From positions 32,507 through 96,506 of the forward strand of contig NMRB01000217.1 in assembly GCA_002633025.1 (NCBI GenBank): a stretch of DNA of 64,000 nt, written 5' to 3'. The notes beneath the pieces were generated by a model, which ran no database searches, had not been told where the DNA came from, and saw only the letters and a program-made list of their open reading frames with translations. The position numbers and the translations under genes are program-made. Below, piece after piece: positions 1-11,900 of this stretch (positions within the stretch are counted from its first letter, which is position 1; the number at the start of each line of letters is the position of its first letter). Source of the stretch: Notospermus geniculatus. Its lineage: Eukaryota > Nemertea > Pilidiophora > Heteronemertea > Lineidae.

Positions 1-498
1 CAATAGAATAATCTGCATATTTCCTACGAAAACCCTACGTTTCCAGCTGGCAGGGTCGTTTTTTGGCACACGTGAATAAGGTGAAACGCGTGTGTTGCCT
101 TTTGGAATGATCTCCAATCAAAACATTACACGTATTTGCTTCTGGCTGTCCTATGACCTTTATATCCAATCAGAACCATTCTTAACTGCATATCCAGGGC
201 AGTTATTGTCAATGAACCAATCATTGTTTGTCGGGGGGGGGGGGCATTGGTTCGGTGGCCTTCAAGCTCAGGAGAATGTTGGACTCTTGAATCAGGGACG
301 TAATATTCAGTTTCATCGCGTACTTGTTCCGTTTGTCCAACTGCTGGGACTTGTCAGGTCATTCAGTCTAGTTCAGAACAAAAAGAACTGATGGTTAAGG
401 AAAAGTCAGTGAACACCTCCACGAGGTAATCTGTATATCTGATCCCGTTGTAATATTTTGTTCCTACAAAATCAGTATTTTTGGAATAGATAATTTAA
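1..498. other. No gene recognised
   Basis: Short frames on both strands lack recognisable domains or splice context. A run of G bases near 233-243 is the only compositional feature. Confidence 0.5.
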
Positions 499-660
499 GC
501 TATTGGTAATTGCGGAACGGAACAAACCTTTTACCTAGGACATTTTTTAACAGCCAAAAGAGGAGGAAAGACGGGTAACTGTTGTACTAGAAATAATTCC
601 AAACTAATAATTCCAAAGGTTTGTCCCGTTCCGTTCCGTTCCGCAAATTACCAATAGCCA
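499..660. repeat. Inverted-repeat (MITE-like) element
   Basis: Arms at about 499-530 and 616-660 are reverse complements, both carrying the word tattggtaatt followed by a gcggaacggaac run. The right arm has extra gttcc pentamers. Size and structure fit a non-autonomous DNA element; family unknown. Confidence 0.6.
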
Positions 661-1630
661 TATTAGGAACGCAGTTTGTACTGAGAGACTACACTTTATT
701 TGTATAGAAAAAAGAAAAGAATGAAAATCAAAGAGAAAAAATATTGTAAAACAACAGTTTTGTAGTCCATTTTTGTCTTCACAGAGAGATTATGGGAACG
801 AATTTCTGTTTTTTCTATAGTTGTCGAGAGATCGACCTTGATTTCCGCTGGTAGTCTGAAAGGTTCAGTCCGTAAACCACGTGCAATTTGCGCAAACGTG
901 GCGCCCACGTGTATTGCGGCAATCTCGTTCCCATCGTCATCCGTTCCGTTCCGTTCCGCATTTTATGATGGCCCATGCACTACTCTTAGGTCGGAAGAAT
1001 GGAGACTAGGTCGGGCGCTGATGCGGCACGACTGGTGGACAGTAGGAGAGATCCATCCTTTAAAATCCTATCGCAATGAGACAAACTGGCTTCGCATAAA
1101 CAAAGCGGCCAGTGTCCCATACATTATTTTCAAAGTTTCATGAAAAGACAAGGAGCAAAATTCGGCCAACAGGATTACATTCTCTCTGATATCTAGCTCC
1201 TTCTTACACAAAAATGAAAGACTTATAAGTTCATGAGATTAGTATAACCAGTTCGTGGGGTTCTCATTAAATTAGTCCGTTTGTATTATAAGATCAACTA
1301 GCCGGAATTCAACAAAATTTGCAGTAAACATGCAGAAGGGTCTTGCCTATCATATGGAAGAGTCAGAATGCAAATCTGTTGAGGTTTAAAGGGATACTGT
1401 CCACATTTATAAAATGCTAAATTTGTAAGTTGAACCTTTATGTTTGATTCCTTTATGGTACAACTTGTTTCTGTCAACACGTTGACGTAACGCGTATTGT
1501 GAAGTATGGGACAATCAATTATGTATCATAAATTGCCGAAGCTTGTAATGTGTTAAATGACACAATGGATCGTTTCTACTCTGTAAAACTGAATTATAAA
1601 TGCTGTTCATTACTAGCGAATAGGGAGGTT
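661..1630. other. Intergenic, nothing recognised
   Basis: No exon, RNA gene or clear repeat could be supported on either strand. A short gttcc repeat near 943-958 resembles the arms of the element at 499-660. Confidence 0.5.
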
Positions 1631-1766
1631 TAGAAATCAAACGATAAACGTAAACTTTACGACAACGTTATTTTTCATACTACACATTGACCACCAGATT
1701 TTATATTGTATTTTCGGTACAAAAATAACGTTGTCGTTAACGTTTACGTTTATCGTTTGATTTCTA
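1631..1766. mobile_element. MITE, family A, copy 1
   Basis: Near-perfect terminal inverted repeats start with tagaaatcaaacgataaacg and run on through the acaacgtt region (about 45 bp). A second copy at 9687-9818 has the same arms with the central part in the opposite orientation. No coding capacity. Superfamily not determined. Confidence 0.8.
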
Positions 1767-1965
1767 AAAATTTCCCTATTGTCAAAATATTCTAAACTCG
1801 GGTAGAAGCTGCCACAACTTTATAGATGGCAGCACGCGCGTCTCAGAATGAATTGGTCATTTATACCAAAAACGGTCCTGCAAGTCGAGGCGGTTACAAC
1901 GCTTCGTATATAAAATTGGGTGGTATTAAAATCGCTCCCTGGACGTTTGGCCCCCGACATTTGCA

Positions 1966-2394
1966 NNNNNNNNNNNNNNNNNNNNNNNNNNNNNNNNNNN
2001 NNNNNNNNNNNNNNNNNNNNNNNNNNNNNNNNNNNNNNNNNNNNNNNNNNNNNNNNNNNNNNNNNNNNNNNNNNNNNNNNNNNNNNNNNNNNNNNNNNNN
2101 NNNNNNNNNNNNNNNNNNNNNNNNNNNNNNNNNNNNNNNNNNNNNNNNNNNNNNNNNNNNNNNNNNNNNNNNNNNNNNNNNNNNNNNNNNNNNNNNNNNN
2201 NNNNNNNNNNNNNNNNNNNNNNNNNNNNNNNNNNNNNNNNNNNNNNNNNNNNNNNNNNNNNNNNNNNNNNNNNNNNNNNNNNNNNNNNNNNNNNNNNNNN
2301 NNNNNNNNNNNNNNNNNNNNNNNNNNNNNNNNNNNNNNNNNNNNNNNNNNNNNNNNNNNNNNNNNNNNNNNNNNNNNNNNNNNNNNNNNNNNNN
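1966..2394. other. Assembly gap (429 N)
   Basis: Unresolved bases. Reading frames drawn across it have no meaning. Confidence 0.99.
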
Positions 2395-2991
2395 TGAACT
2401 GTATTTCCTATTAGCTGGGGGACGTCCACTCCTTCCGAACCGGTAAGATAGTTGGGGGTGGGGTGGGGTGGGGGGCGATCAAATAAACATTGTTGCAGGA
2501 TTGATTGAGCGTTGATTAATAAGGGAAAACCAAGTTATCCAGAGCAGCGGGTAAGCTTACACAGAATTGTTCTTGCTGTACCAAACACTGGCTGGTCAGG
2601 AATACGTTCGACTGTTCAGTGCAAAAACACGCTTTTTGTTGACTTTCTAACGTCAATTCATTACCACTGCGGGATGGCAGTTAATTAAGCGAATACGTTG
2701 CGATCCGTGGTTATTTTTCGTAACAAAATATTTTCTAACTCTACAGTCATGCTGGAGTGTTTTGATAAAAATATGCCGTAACGTAACGTGGCACACGAAT
2801 CGCAGGCATTGCTGTAATGTGATTTAGACAGCTTGCGGTTGAGTGATTTTGAGATAAACTGCCAGAACTTCGGCAAGAAATCAATTTTCATGCGAATGGT
2901 TTGTCCGATCTTGACACCCCACCTGCTGATAAATGATTATGAGAGCAGGGTTTATTGGTGGCCGAGTGTAATCACGTGATCGTGTCACACA

Positions 2992-2999
2992 TGACGTCA
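2992..2999. promoter_or_regulatory. Palindromic CRE (TGACGTCA) and nearby CACGTG box
   Basis: A full 8-bp CRE lies about 197 bp upstream of the TMEM249-like start codon, and a CACGTG box lies at 2973-2978. CREB/CREM/ATF factors bind CREs, and CREM-type activation is established for many vertebrate testis genes. That this site drives the downstream gene is inference. The rest of 2395-3195 is a G-rich stretch (about 2449-2475) with no recognised exon. Confidence 0.4.
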
Positions 3000-3195
3000 T
3001 GACGGGACGACATGACGCTCGTGAATATTAACACCGCATTGCACTTGTTGCCTGCGGCAGCGACGGACACGCCTAATGCACGGATGACGGGCAGTTTTTC
3101 ATGATTTTTGTCTACCATATCTACCGCGTGTCCGCGGCGTAACTTGCATCAACATTCTTTTCCATCTGATGAACTGACCAGGTCGGTTAGACAAA

Positions 3196-3903
3196 ATGGT
3201 CATCATTGGAATCTTCGGGAGTCTCGGCCACCAGCAGTCTCCAGCGGACATTTTAAAAGACAAAATGGCGAAGAATTTTTACTTTCCATTCAAAGAAGTC
3301 TCACCAGGTTTGCCGATTTACGAAGTGGACGCCACCACGGACAGATTTTGGACAGGCCTAGCTCTGCTCCTGTTGGACATTACTGCTATTGTAGCCATGT
3401 ACTATAACAATCCAGTTGACCAGTATTTCATGCTGCACTGTTTTGTGCTCTTGGTAGCGATGGGGCTTCTTGGTTATTACAGAAAGAAGCGAAAGATCGT
3501 GCTGGATGGCCGAAATAACGAGTATTCCTTCTTCATTGGCGATCGCCTCATGCACAGGGACCATTTCCACAATATCTACATCAGAATGAACGAGTACAAA
3601 AGCGGAGGAGGCGACTCATACTACAAAATTGTCCTCGGTGGTTACGAAATTGACGAACAATCTTTGACGCAAAATATGGTGCACCATAGTCACGTTGAGA
3701 AAATACGGAAGCTCGGAAGGCGGGTGGCGGCTCGATTGAATTTGAACTATTTTGACGCGTTAGACAAGTCAAGACATCACATCATTCGCCATCGGCCGGT
3801 AGATATTCGGATGAAAGAACGACGCGATGCGATGATTCATGGGGAACGCTCACGCTCAGAGATGGCTTCAAATCATGCTATTAATGCTCCAGTTTTAGTG
3901 TGA
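3196..3903 (+). CDS. TMEM249: TMEM249-like membrane protein (CatSper channel accessory family)
   Basis: An intronless frame of 235 residues. Two hydrophobic segments (about 51-70 and 77-95) form a hairpin, followed by a basic KKRK patch and a soluble C-terminal domain with NEY (108-110), HNIYIR (125-130), GGDSYYKIVLGGYE (138-151) and a GRRVAARLNLNYFD block (174-187) before HHIIRH. I recognise this layout from TMEM249, the protein placed in the mammalian sperm CatSper calcium-channel complex by structural work. Role here is by family only. The start at 3196 has a strong context (A at -3, G at +4); an in-frame ATG at 3265 is possible, since conservation seems to begin near residue 27. The basic tail after residue 200 looks lineage-specific. 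A 20-bp tandem repeat follows the stop. Family assignment is from memory of its motifs. Confidence 0.82.
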   Translation: MVIIGIFGSLGHQQSPADILKDKMAKNFYFPFKEVSPGLPIYEVDATTDRFWTGLALLLLDITAIVAMYYNNPVDQYFMLHCFVLLVAMGLLGYYRKKRKIVLDGRNNEYSFFIGDRLMHRDHFHNIYIRMNEYKSGGGDSYYKIVLGGYEIDEQSLTQNMVHHSHVEKIRKLGRRVAARLNLNYFDALDKSRHHIIRHRPVDIRMKERRDAMIHGERSRSEMASNHAINAPVLV

Positions 3904-3940
3904 TCTATTTTCCTTTGCCAACTCTATCAACATCACTTTG

Positions 3941-4030
3941 CAAGACAATGTGACGCAACTGAAGACAATGTGACGCAACTGAAGACAATGTGACGCAACT
4001 GAAGACAAATTTGTCAATGTGATGCAACTG
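3941..4030. repeat. 20-bp tandem repeat, 3 copies plus a decayed one
   Basis: Units at 3941-3960, 3961-3980 and 3981-4000 share agacaatgtgacgcaact and are followed by a diverged copy. It lies about 40 bp past the TMEM249-like stop, so it is probably in the 3' UTR or just beyond. Nothing is recognised from 4031 to 4526. Confidence 0.9.
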
Positions 4031-4526
4031 TTTGAAGTACAACATGGTCTACTTGAAGACCTACAGCATACAGGACAGAGGCCACCCACTCCAACGTCAG
4101 GGAGAGAAGGGGCAGGACAATGAGTTGCCGCGAAGGGCGAGGCTGCCAGTAGGCCTACCATTACCAACCAACACGCGAACTCAGTCGCCGGGCAGCATAA
4201 CCAGCTGATAACTTACCTTGAAATTTTTACCGAAAAAAAGTTTTTTTTTCACGACCGCAAGCTCGAGCAAAGGTACCAGCAGAAAAGACGCGGTGTTTAA
4301 ATCTAGCCACCACTTCATATTTTGTATCAGGCGACCCAGCCATGGATTCATTAAGAGAGCCTCCATCTCTGATGGGGCGGTCTTCCTTGTTTTTGTATTG
4401 ATTGTACAAAAATATCAAAAATAGATAATCTACGTCCCGCAAGAATCCAACTTCAGTTTTATTGATCAGCTGGGATAATGAAACCATGACCATTCGACCC
4501 TAGCTTGCACTTGCACACTTTGTAAA

Positions 4527-4740
4527 GCCCCCGTCACATATCCACTCCGGGGCCTGCGATATACGGTGAGTAAAAACAGACAGACGTCGGACTGCCCCTG
4601 TTCCCCGGGGAATGAAAACCGTAGAAATGAACGTGAAAATGAAAATGAACATCGTAATGGACCCGTACTGTCTCTAAAATCCACGGCAAGCCGCTGGGTG
4701 GGGAAAATCGTACGGGGCCCGGTGGATCTGTGAAGGGGGC
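4527..4740. mobile_element. MITE, family B, copy 1
   Basis: Terminal inverted repeats contain tccactccggggcc on the left and ggggcccggtgga on the right. A second copy at 9335-9564 shares both ends and the internal words gagtaaaaacagaca and gccgctgggtgggg. Non-coding. Confidence 0.75.
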
Positions 4741-5006
4741 TTAACTCAGACTTGCTTTCCCAGGAATATCGTTCCTTCACACTTGCCTAGCCAGCGTCTG
4801 ACAGTGCCACCATCTGAAACTAAAATCATTTTTAAAAAGCCCAATGTCTACAGTGCTGTAGGCATGAATCGTATACGCCTGTCAGAAACATGGCCGCGAC
4901 TGCGCCCTTCATCGTTGACGGTGATTGACAGTTAATTAATTGATAGTGGTGGTGATTAACACGTAGTGGTTCGAGCTTGCCTAATTGATCAGTCCTGTTG
5001 CCATAA

Positions 5007-5280
5007 CTTTAAAGCAGCAAAAAGCACAAGACGTCAATCGGCCGTGGCTCTATAGCAGCAAAAACACAAGACGTCACTCTGCCTTAGCTTTAAAGCAGCA
5101 AAAAACACAAGATGTCAATCGGCCGTAGTTTTAAAGCAGAAAAAACACAAGATGTCAATCGGCCGTAGCTTTATAGCAGTAAAAACACAAGATGTCAATC
5201 GGCCGTAGCTTTAAAGCAGAAAAAACACAAGATGTCAATCGGCTGTGGCTTTAAAGCAGAAAAGACACAAAACGAAAGCA
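5007..5280. repeat. 44-bp tandem repeat, about 6 copies
   Basis: Each unit has the order ctttaaagcag, a poly-A tract, cacaagatgtc, aatcggccgt. Copies drift (ctttatagcag, cactctgcctt). The array lies about 590-860 bp upstream of the first coding exon of the bHLH-orange gene. From 5281 to 5865 no gene or clear element was recognised; it is the likely 5' flank or UTR. Confidence 0.9.
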
Positions 5281-5865
5281 AAAGATGTCCACTCGGAACA
5301 ACCCTGCCGATCCCAGGCCCCTCTGTCTCATCCCCCATTGACAAGGATAGCCCTTATCTTTGTGTCTATTGTGTGCTGACCTCCTTCAATGTGCTCATGG
5401 GACCCGAATCTCGTGTCCCGCACACTTCTTTCACAAATCGTCTGCTGCCGGCCACTTCAGGACGGCTTCTGATTGGTCGAGGTTCGTGTGACCTCAACCG
5501 GTGTGCCTGCCAGTTGGGGAACTCATGAAAAAAGGGGTGTAAGGATGTTGGTAATGGCACATCACTCCGTAAATCGGGGATTTTCTCCCCTGTACCCATC
5601 GATACTAAACATTTATGCATGTTTACGAACTGGGGGAAGAAAAACTAAAGCAATTCATGAGAATTACGCTGAATATAAACTGTCAACAATGCATGGAACC
5701 ATCCTGCACCCCCACGGCGACGATCTATCCTATTCACCCATCCACAAATTTAATGGCAACGCGTTCCATAAATAGCTCAGCGCTGCGGCGGGTATTATGA
5801 GCGTTTGAATAGATATAGAAATTTGGGCATCCGTGCTAGTCGGAAAATTTTCAGATTCGTACATT

Positions 5866-5930
5866 ATGGATATAGATCAGGCTATAATGGACGGTACGAG
5901 CCGGAGACAGGAGACCAAAGACACTCTGAG
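5866..5930 (+). CDS. bHLH-orange gene, first coding exon
   Basis: Begins with the only in-frame ATG downstream of an in-frame TGA near 5810 and encodes MDIDQAIMDGTSRRQ and a few more residues. It ends CTGAG before GTAAGT, leaving two bases of an Arg codon completed by the next exon. No known domain, so the start rests on frame and splice logic. Confidence 0.65.
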
Positions 5931-8900
5931 GTAAGTATCATCACTACTTTACCAGGATTTTACCGAAAATTCGCAAATGGAACCGAACTAAAGGTGACCT
6001 CTCTGGCATCATCTCACATCTCACATTTTCTCGTCTGCAGGGATGAGACAACAACAAAAGACATCCTCAGCAGACGACCATCTGCCGGAATCAGCCGAAC
6101 CCGACGACAACGTGGTTCGGAAACCAAAATAAGACATCGGCCATCGCAGGTAAGTTGAAGATTTGTTGACACTTCTGTAATTTTTCTACACATTTGGCGT
6201 ATTTGCTGTGGGATTATGATTGTGTTCGTCAAAGCGATGGTGACAGCTGGTCTGCCCTCACGGTCTTTGTTGTCAAGTAACAATCGTCTGCTCGGGATGT
6301 ACATGTATCCCTTGTGTACTTCTAGTGTGCAATATCAGAACGTACAGGGGGTGGGAAAATACCGAATCACGATGATACGGAAGCGCGGTGGTGCAGGAGT
6401 TCAGCGTCTCGAGACCGAGAAATCAGTCACGGGTTCGATTCTCGGCCGAGGTGCCACCTCGTGTTCTCAACTGGGCTGTACGGATCAGGTGATGCACTGA
6501 GTTGCCAGGGCCGTATTTAACTTTTTGGTCCGGGGGGCCGAATACCTCTTTTTGCCGTTTTTTGCCCAAAATCCGCATGAAAATCACGTTTGCCCCCCTC
6601 GCCCCCTTTAAATACGGCGGCCCTGGTTAGCTCCTTAAGTTCCCAAGGTTTTTGGAGAGACTTGGGTATCAATGTGAAGCGCTTCTTTGAGACTGTACAT
6701 CAGTGGGAAGCGTCCCAAACAAGGGGTTTAGACTGAACATCAGGATGACTCAGTCATCCCAGGCCTAAACGAAATACAAGTACATGTAATTTGTGGATCC
6801 CACCGTAACGCCCACATATTAATGATTTCGATTATTCCTTTAGACTAGGCCCTGGGTCGTCTTTGTAGCCCGCCCCACACCAACTGGCATGGTTCCCATC
6901 GGTTGTTTTTGTTCCAAAATATAATGATAAAAGATTTTAGAAGAAGTCACGATATTTTCTCAGTAATACCAGGTCTATAGGTGCAAGCTTTTATCATCAG
7001 GCTATCACGAACCCTGAAAACGCAGGATGTGTGGTTTTCGATTTGGCTCCGTCTCAAGATATCCCAAACACGTTTGAGGTTAATAACAGGTCTAGAAAAA
7101 TCACATTCAGACACATGTACTTTGATATCTTTGTGTACTTGTCCCAAGTCACGCCCTTGTCTGACAGATTTATAAATATTTACCGAGAGCTTTTTTGAAC
7201 TTACAAGTGTAAAGGTAAATAATGTTCTTCTGAAAAGTTTCCGTCTGTATATTAGGTTCGATGACAGTCACGAACCTATTGGAGACTTTTTTGAATTCTT
7301 GCGATAGAATTTGTTGGAACTGTTCCTCCTGGGCATATTTTCCTTCTACACCTGTTGCGTGATGAAATCGACGTGTTGCTCTGTATTGGCTTTACTGACC
7401 TTGCATTGAGAGGTGAAGGTCACGCTTGATAAAAGTCCATTTCAATTATGTTTCCTCACCCAAATGCATTGTCCATGACTCATTGAATAATCTCAATAGG
7501 GTATACATGTATGTGTATATTTGTCACCTCTAAATTGCCCTCGGGTCCACGTTTAGTGTTTTACCTCACCCACATGACCTTGAAATTTGACCTTGACCTG
7601 AACAGGTGAACAACATCACGAAGTGACACACGACAACCTTCAATCCCAACCNTCCTCGTTTGTGGTGCACATTAGACTGGTTCGTAGTCCCAACTGGCTC
7701 CGATGTTGGGACCGGGAACCAGTCTAGGTGCACAGCCATTTTGAATGTTTATCACATGACTCCCGAGTACGAGTTGTCCGTTCGGAAGACATCGACAATT
7801 TCCGTGTAGCATTCAGTTCAGTTGCATGTGTCGATGTGCGCGCTCCGGATTGAGACTGGTTTGTGCCACTTGTTGCCGCAATGACCAGTCGCAATCGATG
7901 TGCGCTGTCCGCTCACATCGACAGCGACTGTTGCAGGTAGTTGCATCCAGTCGCAAGGTCGATCTGCGCCAGGCTTAATACTTTTTGTAAAAGTAAACAT
8001 TTAGACGGAGGACTTCTTCGCAGAATAGGTTGCCAGCAGCGCACGAAGCATGGTAACTTCGATTGCTGCCGAGTGGCTCCGTAACTGTGACTGCCCTTTC
8101 AGTCGATGGGTTCCGAAGGACACCACAAAAACACCACGTGTTTTTGTGTGTTCTCAGCATCGCCGAATTTATACTAGTATGTGCTTCAGAAGTTGACCTT
8201 GGTTTAGAAGTGCACTTTCCCTTTTGGTTCACGTGGGCCTATAGTCCCTGTAAGTGACTATTATATTGGGCCCAATATGAGCTTGTTTGTAATCTTGATT
8301 GCCCTTCGAGTCCTCTGAAGTCATCGACCTAAATCTCCTCCCTGCTTCACGTTCAAATCCAGTCTTCGGCGAAGATCTTAATAGGGAGGTTTCGCAAATT
8401 TGACGAAGCACGAAGTACGAAATACGAAATTGGACTTCATTTCCATGACGTACAGGTAATGTATTTCAGGAGATGGTTGGTACCACAAATATCGCCTGCT
8501 GCAAGAGCGTCTTTGAGCGTATGACGTTAGACAGATAGAGTTTTACAGTGTACATGTACATGTATATTAAACTTTGAAATTTAGCTTTCGTATAGATTTC
8601 GTAGATACGAAGCGGAAATTTAAAAATTAAAGATGCACCATAACGGCATAACTCTCTCGGTCTTACATGACATGTTAAAAGACGCACCGGCAGCAAGGAC
8701 ATATGTGGTACCAACCATCTCCAGAAGTACATTAGGTCCTGGAAATGAAGTTGAATTTCGTATTTTGTAGGTCGTATTTCGTCAGATTTGCGAAAACTCA
8801 CTGTTAATGGTTGTAATGAGATTCAACAAGTCAATAAATGTAGAGCGATCCAGAGTGGGCGTTTGCAACTTGTGAGGATCTCCAAAGTTTCATACCGACC

Positions 8901-11900
8901 CCCCAAGCGGAACATCAAAAACTTTGGTCCTGGTTACATTCTTTGACCTAACTCGAGGATCTTCATGATTTCTCAAACAACCTCTCAAATAATACTTGTC
9001 GCATTCTAACAGCCGTAGAATGACAATGATGGTAGAATAACAATTCGACCATAACTTCAACAATGGATAATATCCTTACAATCCTAAACGACGTATATTT
9101 TATTTCCTATTTGTCCCCGGGTGGAGACCCGCTTTAGGATCACCCGCATTGTCACGCTCCAGTTACACCAAAACCATACAAAAATATTTTTGAAGCCGTT
9201 GCGGTTATTGGCAAATGTTGACCGCTTCCTCCGGGATCTATCGCCTGAGGTCACTCGGTACGTCTTCGGGTAAATTTTGGAAATTCAGGTTCAGGGCCTA
9301 TAGAACCTTTATGTCAGACCCCCACATATGAGGCTAAAGCCTAGGTCACATATCCACTCCGGGGCCCGTACGGCGAGTAAAAACAGACATTTTGGCCAAT
9401 TTCTACGGTGCCCAGTTTGATCCAGTCTAATTTTCACTCATCCATTTATATAGGCGATTTCGGCATAATTCATCTTAGATCCGTGTTTCAGTCTCTAAAA
9501 TCCACTGCAAGCCGCTGGGTGGGGAAAACGTACGGGGCCCGGTGGATTTGTGACCTAGGCTTTAGTGAGCATATTCAGGAGATTTGACGAGAAAGTTGAC
9601 CGGATGCGGGGGCATTAGAGAGGTTTCGGCGACATTTGTACAGACGCACACGAATACGACTACGTATTGCGTTCCTTTGGAAGTATAAGAAATCAAACGA
9701 TAAACGTTAACTTTACGACAACGTTAATTTTTGCACCGAAAATGCAATATAATTCTGGTGAATTCGCAGTATGAAAAATAACGTTGTCGTAAAGTTAACG
9801 TTTATCGTTTGATTTCTTAAACTCTCTAATGTCTCAAGGTTCGCGCGATGCTGTCATGGGGATTCATGACTGTTGGCTTCTCTTTCAGGACACTGACCCG
9901 CCTTGCCGAGTCCGCAATGGACGCGTAGAGCGACGGAAACGCGATCGAATCAACACCAGTCTCGATGACCTCCAGATCCTTGTCCCTGCTAGCAAAATAA
10001 AGTCACAGGTAAGCTTTTTGTCTCTTTACAAGCCTCGACGGAAGCCAAAAAGGTGATCAGAGGTTCTCACTTCCTTCGGGCAGCACTGCAGACGAAAACG
10101 GTATGCGGTGACGACGTCCGCATTATGCGGGTGATCCACCGAGTTTACGATCAGTTTGCGATTAGTTCACGACGCGTTTGCGACTATAGTTTACGACGAA
10201 AAAACATACATGTAGCCGGTGGATCAGCGTTCACGATTCGTTCACGACGAGTTTGCGACTCGTTCACGACTGAATTCTGTTGACGACTAGCTGAGTTTGC
10301 GACGAGTTTACGACGAGATCAAACATGTTTGATTTGGTTCGGTGGATCAGCCTCAACGTCACGTCATTTCTTGGATCAGTTTGCGACTAGTTTACGACGA
10401 GTTTGCAATTCGTTGACGACTGCCGTCGTGAACTAATCGCAAAGTGATCGTAAACTCGTCGTCAAGTCGGTGGATAACCTACATGTACCTTCAAGATGCT
10501 GATCTGTTGTACCGAAAGAGATTTTGTTTGGTTTTCAACAAGTGTCAACTTTCTCGTGGGCCGGGGTAAATAAAGGGAAAGTAGCTATCTTCGTCACACC
10601 TGCTGTTGGGTATCATAGGACTTCGTCATATGTCTCAACCTGTAAAAAACGTTGCAGAAAACACGCACGCTAGTGTCCCACTGTCATTCAATACGATGTA
10701 ATCATGCATCACCCCTGGCTGGGCCCCTTTTCACGGCGACGACCCCTGCGAGACCCCAGCTGTCGGGGGAGGACCCAGTCAAAAGCGGGCAGGTGGTTTC
10801 TAAAGAGGTTTCGTAATCATTATCAAGACGTCCCGCTCAGATAGTGTCTACGTTTAATGACCTGGACTCTTTCTTTTTATCGGATAAAACGGTATCTCTT
10901 CTTTTGGTGAAAACATGTTTTATTCTTTTTTGTTTTGTCACGATCTTGTCCGTGTCTGTTCCGTCTTTGGCAAGGTGTCATCAAGATGAGATAACCCATT
11001 GTTAGGTCTGCTCATCACTTAGTTCTGAAATAACCTTAGGTGCCTGTGAGTTTATTGCCGATGAGATGTTGAAAAAACTACCTGCCGCGGGATAAATAGT
11101 CCAGAAATGGTGGGAGGGAGATAGAGATAGAAAGGATCACGGAATGCAGGGTCGGTTCCAGGGTTGACAGAAAGAGGGGGCGTAGCTCGACGGAGGTGGT
11201 GAGCAGTGAAAGCATGAAGCCCAAAAAGGGGGGACAATTTAAGTGCTTTTAGATGCATTTTCCTGGCATCCGAGAGCAGAAATAGTGGGGGGGGGGGCAT
11301 ACGCCCCCCCCNCGCCCCCCCCCCCTGGATCCGACCCTGGAATGAAAGTAATGAGATACGCCACTGAAGATGACAGAACACACGCGGAATTCTCATATCA
11401 CCTCATGTCTGTGAGTTGTGTGCTACCTCATCTCGGCGAGTTTTTTTGTCCGCAGCACGGCCCGCAGATAGATTCCAATCTCGCAGACATGAATTTGTTT
11501 GTGCTGCCAGCTGATCCGCCATCACCAACCGAGGTTTCGCCAACTTTCGGTCCCTCCGTCTTTCCGCTGCTTCGTCTCAAAGATCAAACACTCACTGAAA
11601 GGGTATATCCCTCGACACAATCCGTGCCGCCATGCATTCTCAATCTGTTGAGGGGTCAAAAAGAGGGGAAGACACAGTGATTCGGGTGCAATCAAGCACA
11701 CGGGGCATGCTGCTCATCGATTGCTAACATTTCTGATACGGGTCCCTCAGCCCGTAGGTATTTTCACAGCTACTCATCCTATGGACTCAGGGAATCAGGG
11801 GTCGACTTGTAGAACAATGTGACATGTGCGGGACGTCTTGAAACAATGGCCTGTGGTCAGCTGGTGCGGCTTGAAACTGCCACTTGAGCGCGCGCCGTCT

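Noticed and set aside
1826-2446. Frames spanning 1826-2446 on both strands
   Set aside because: Most of the span is the N gap; the flanks have no coding signal.
3941-5280. CRISPR-like spacing in the tandem repeats
   Set aside because: Repeats are contiguous without unique spacers, and the genome is clearly eukaryotic.
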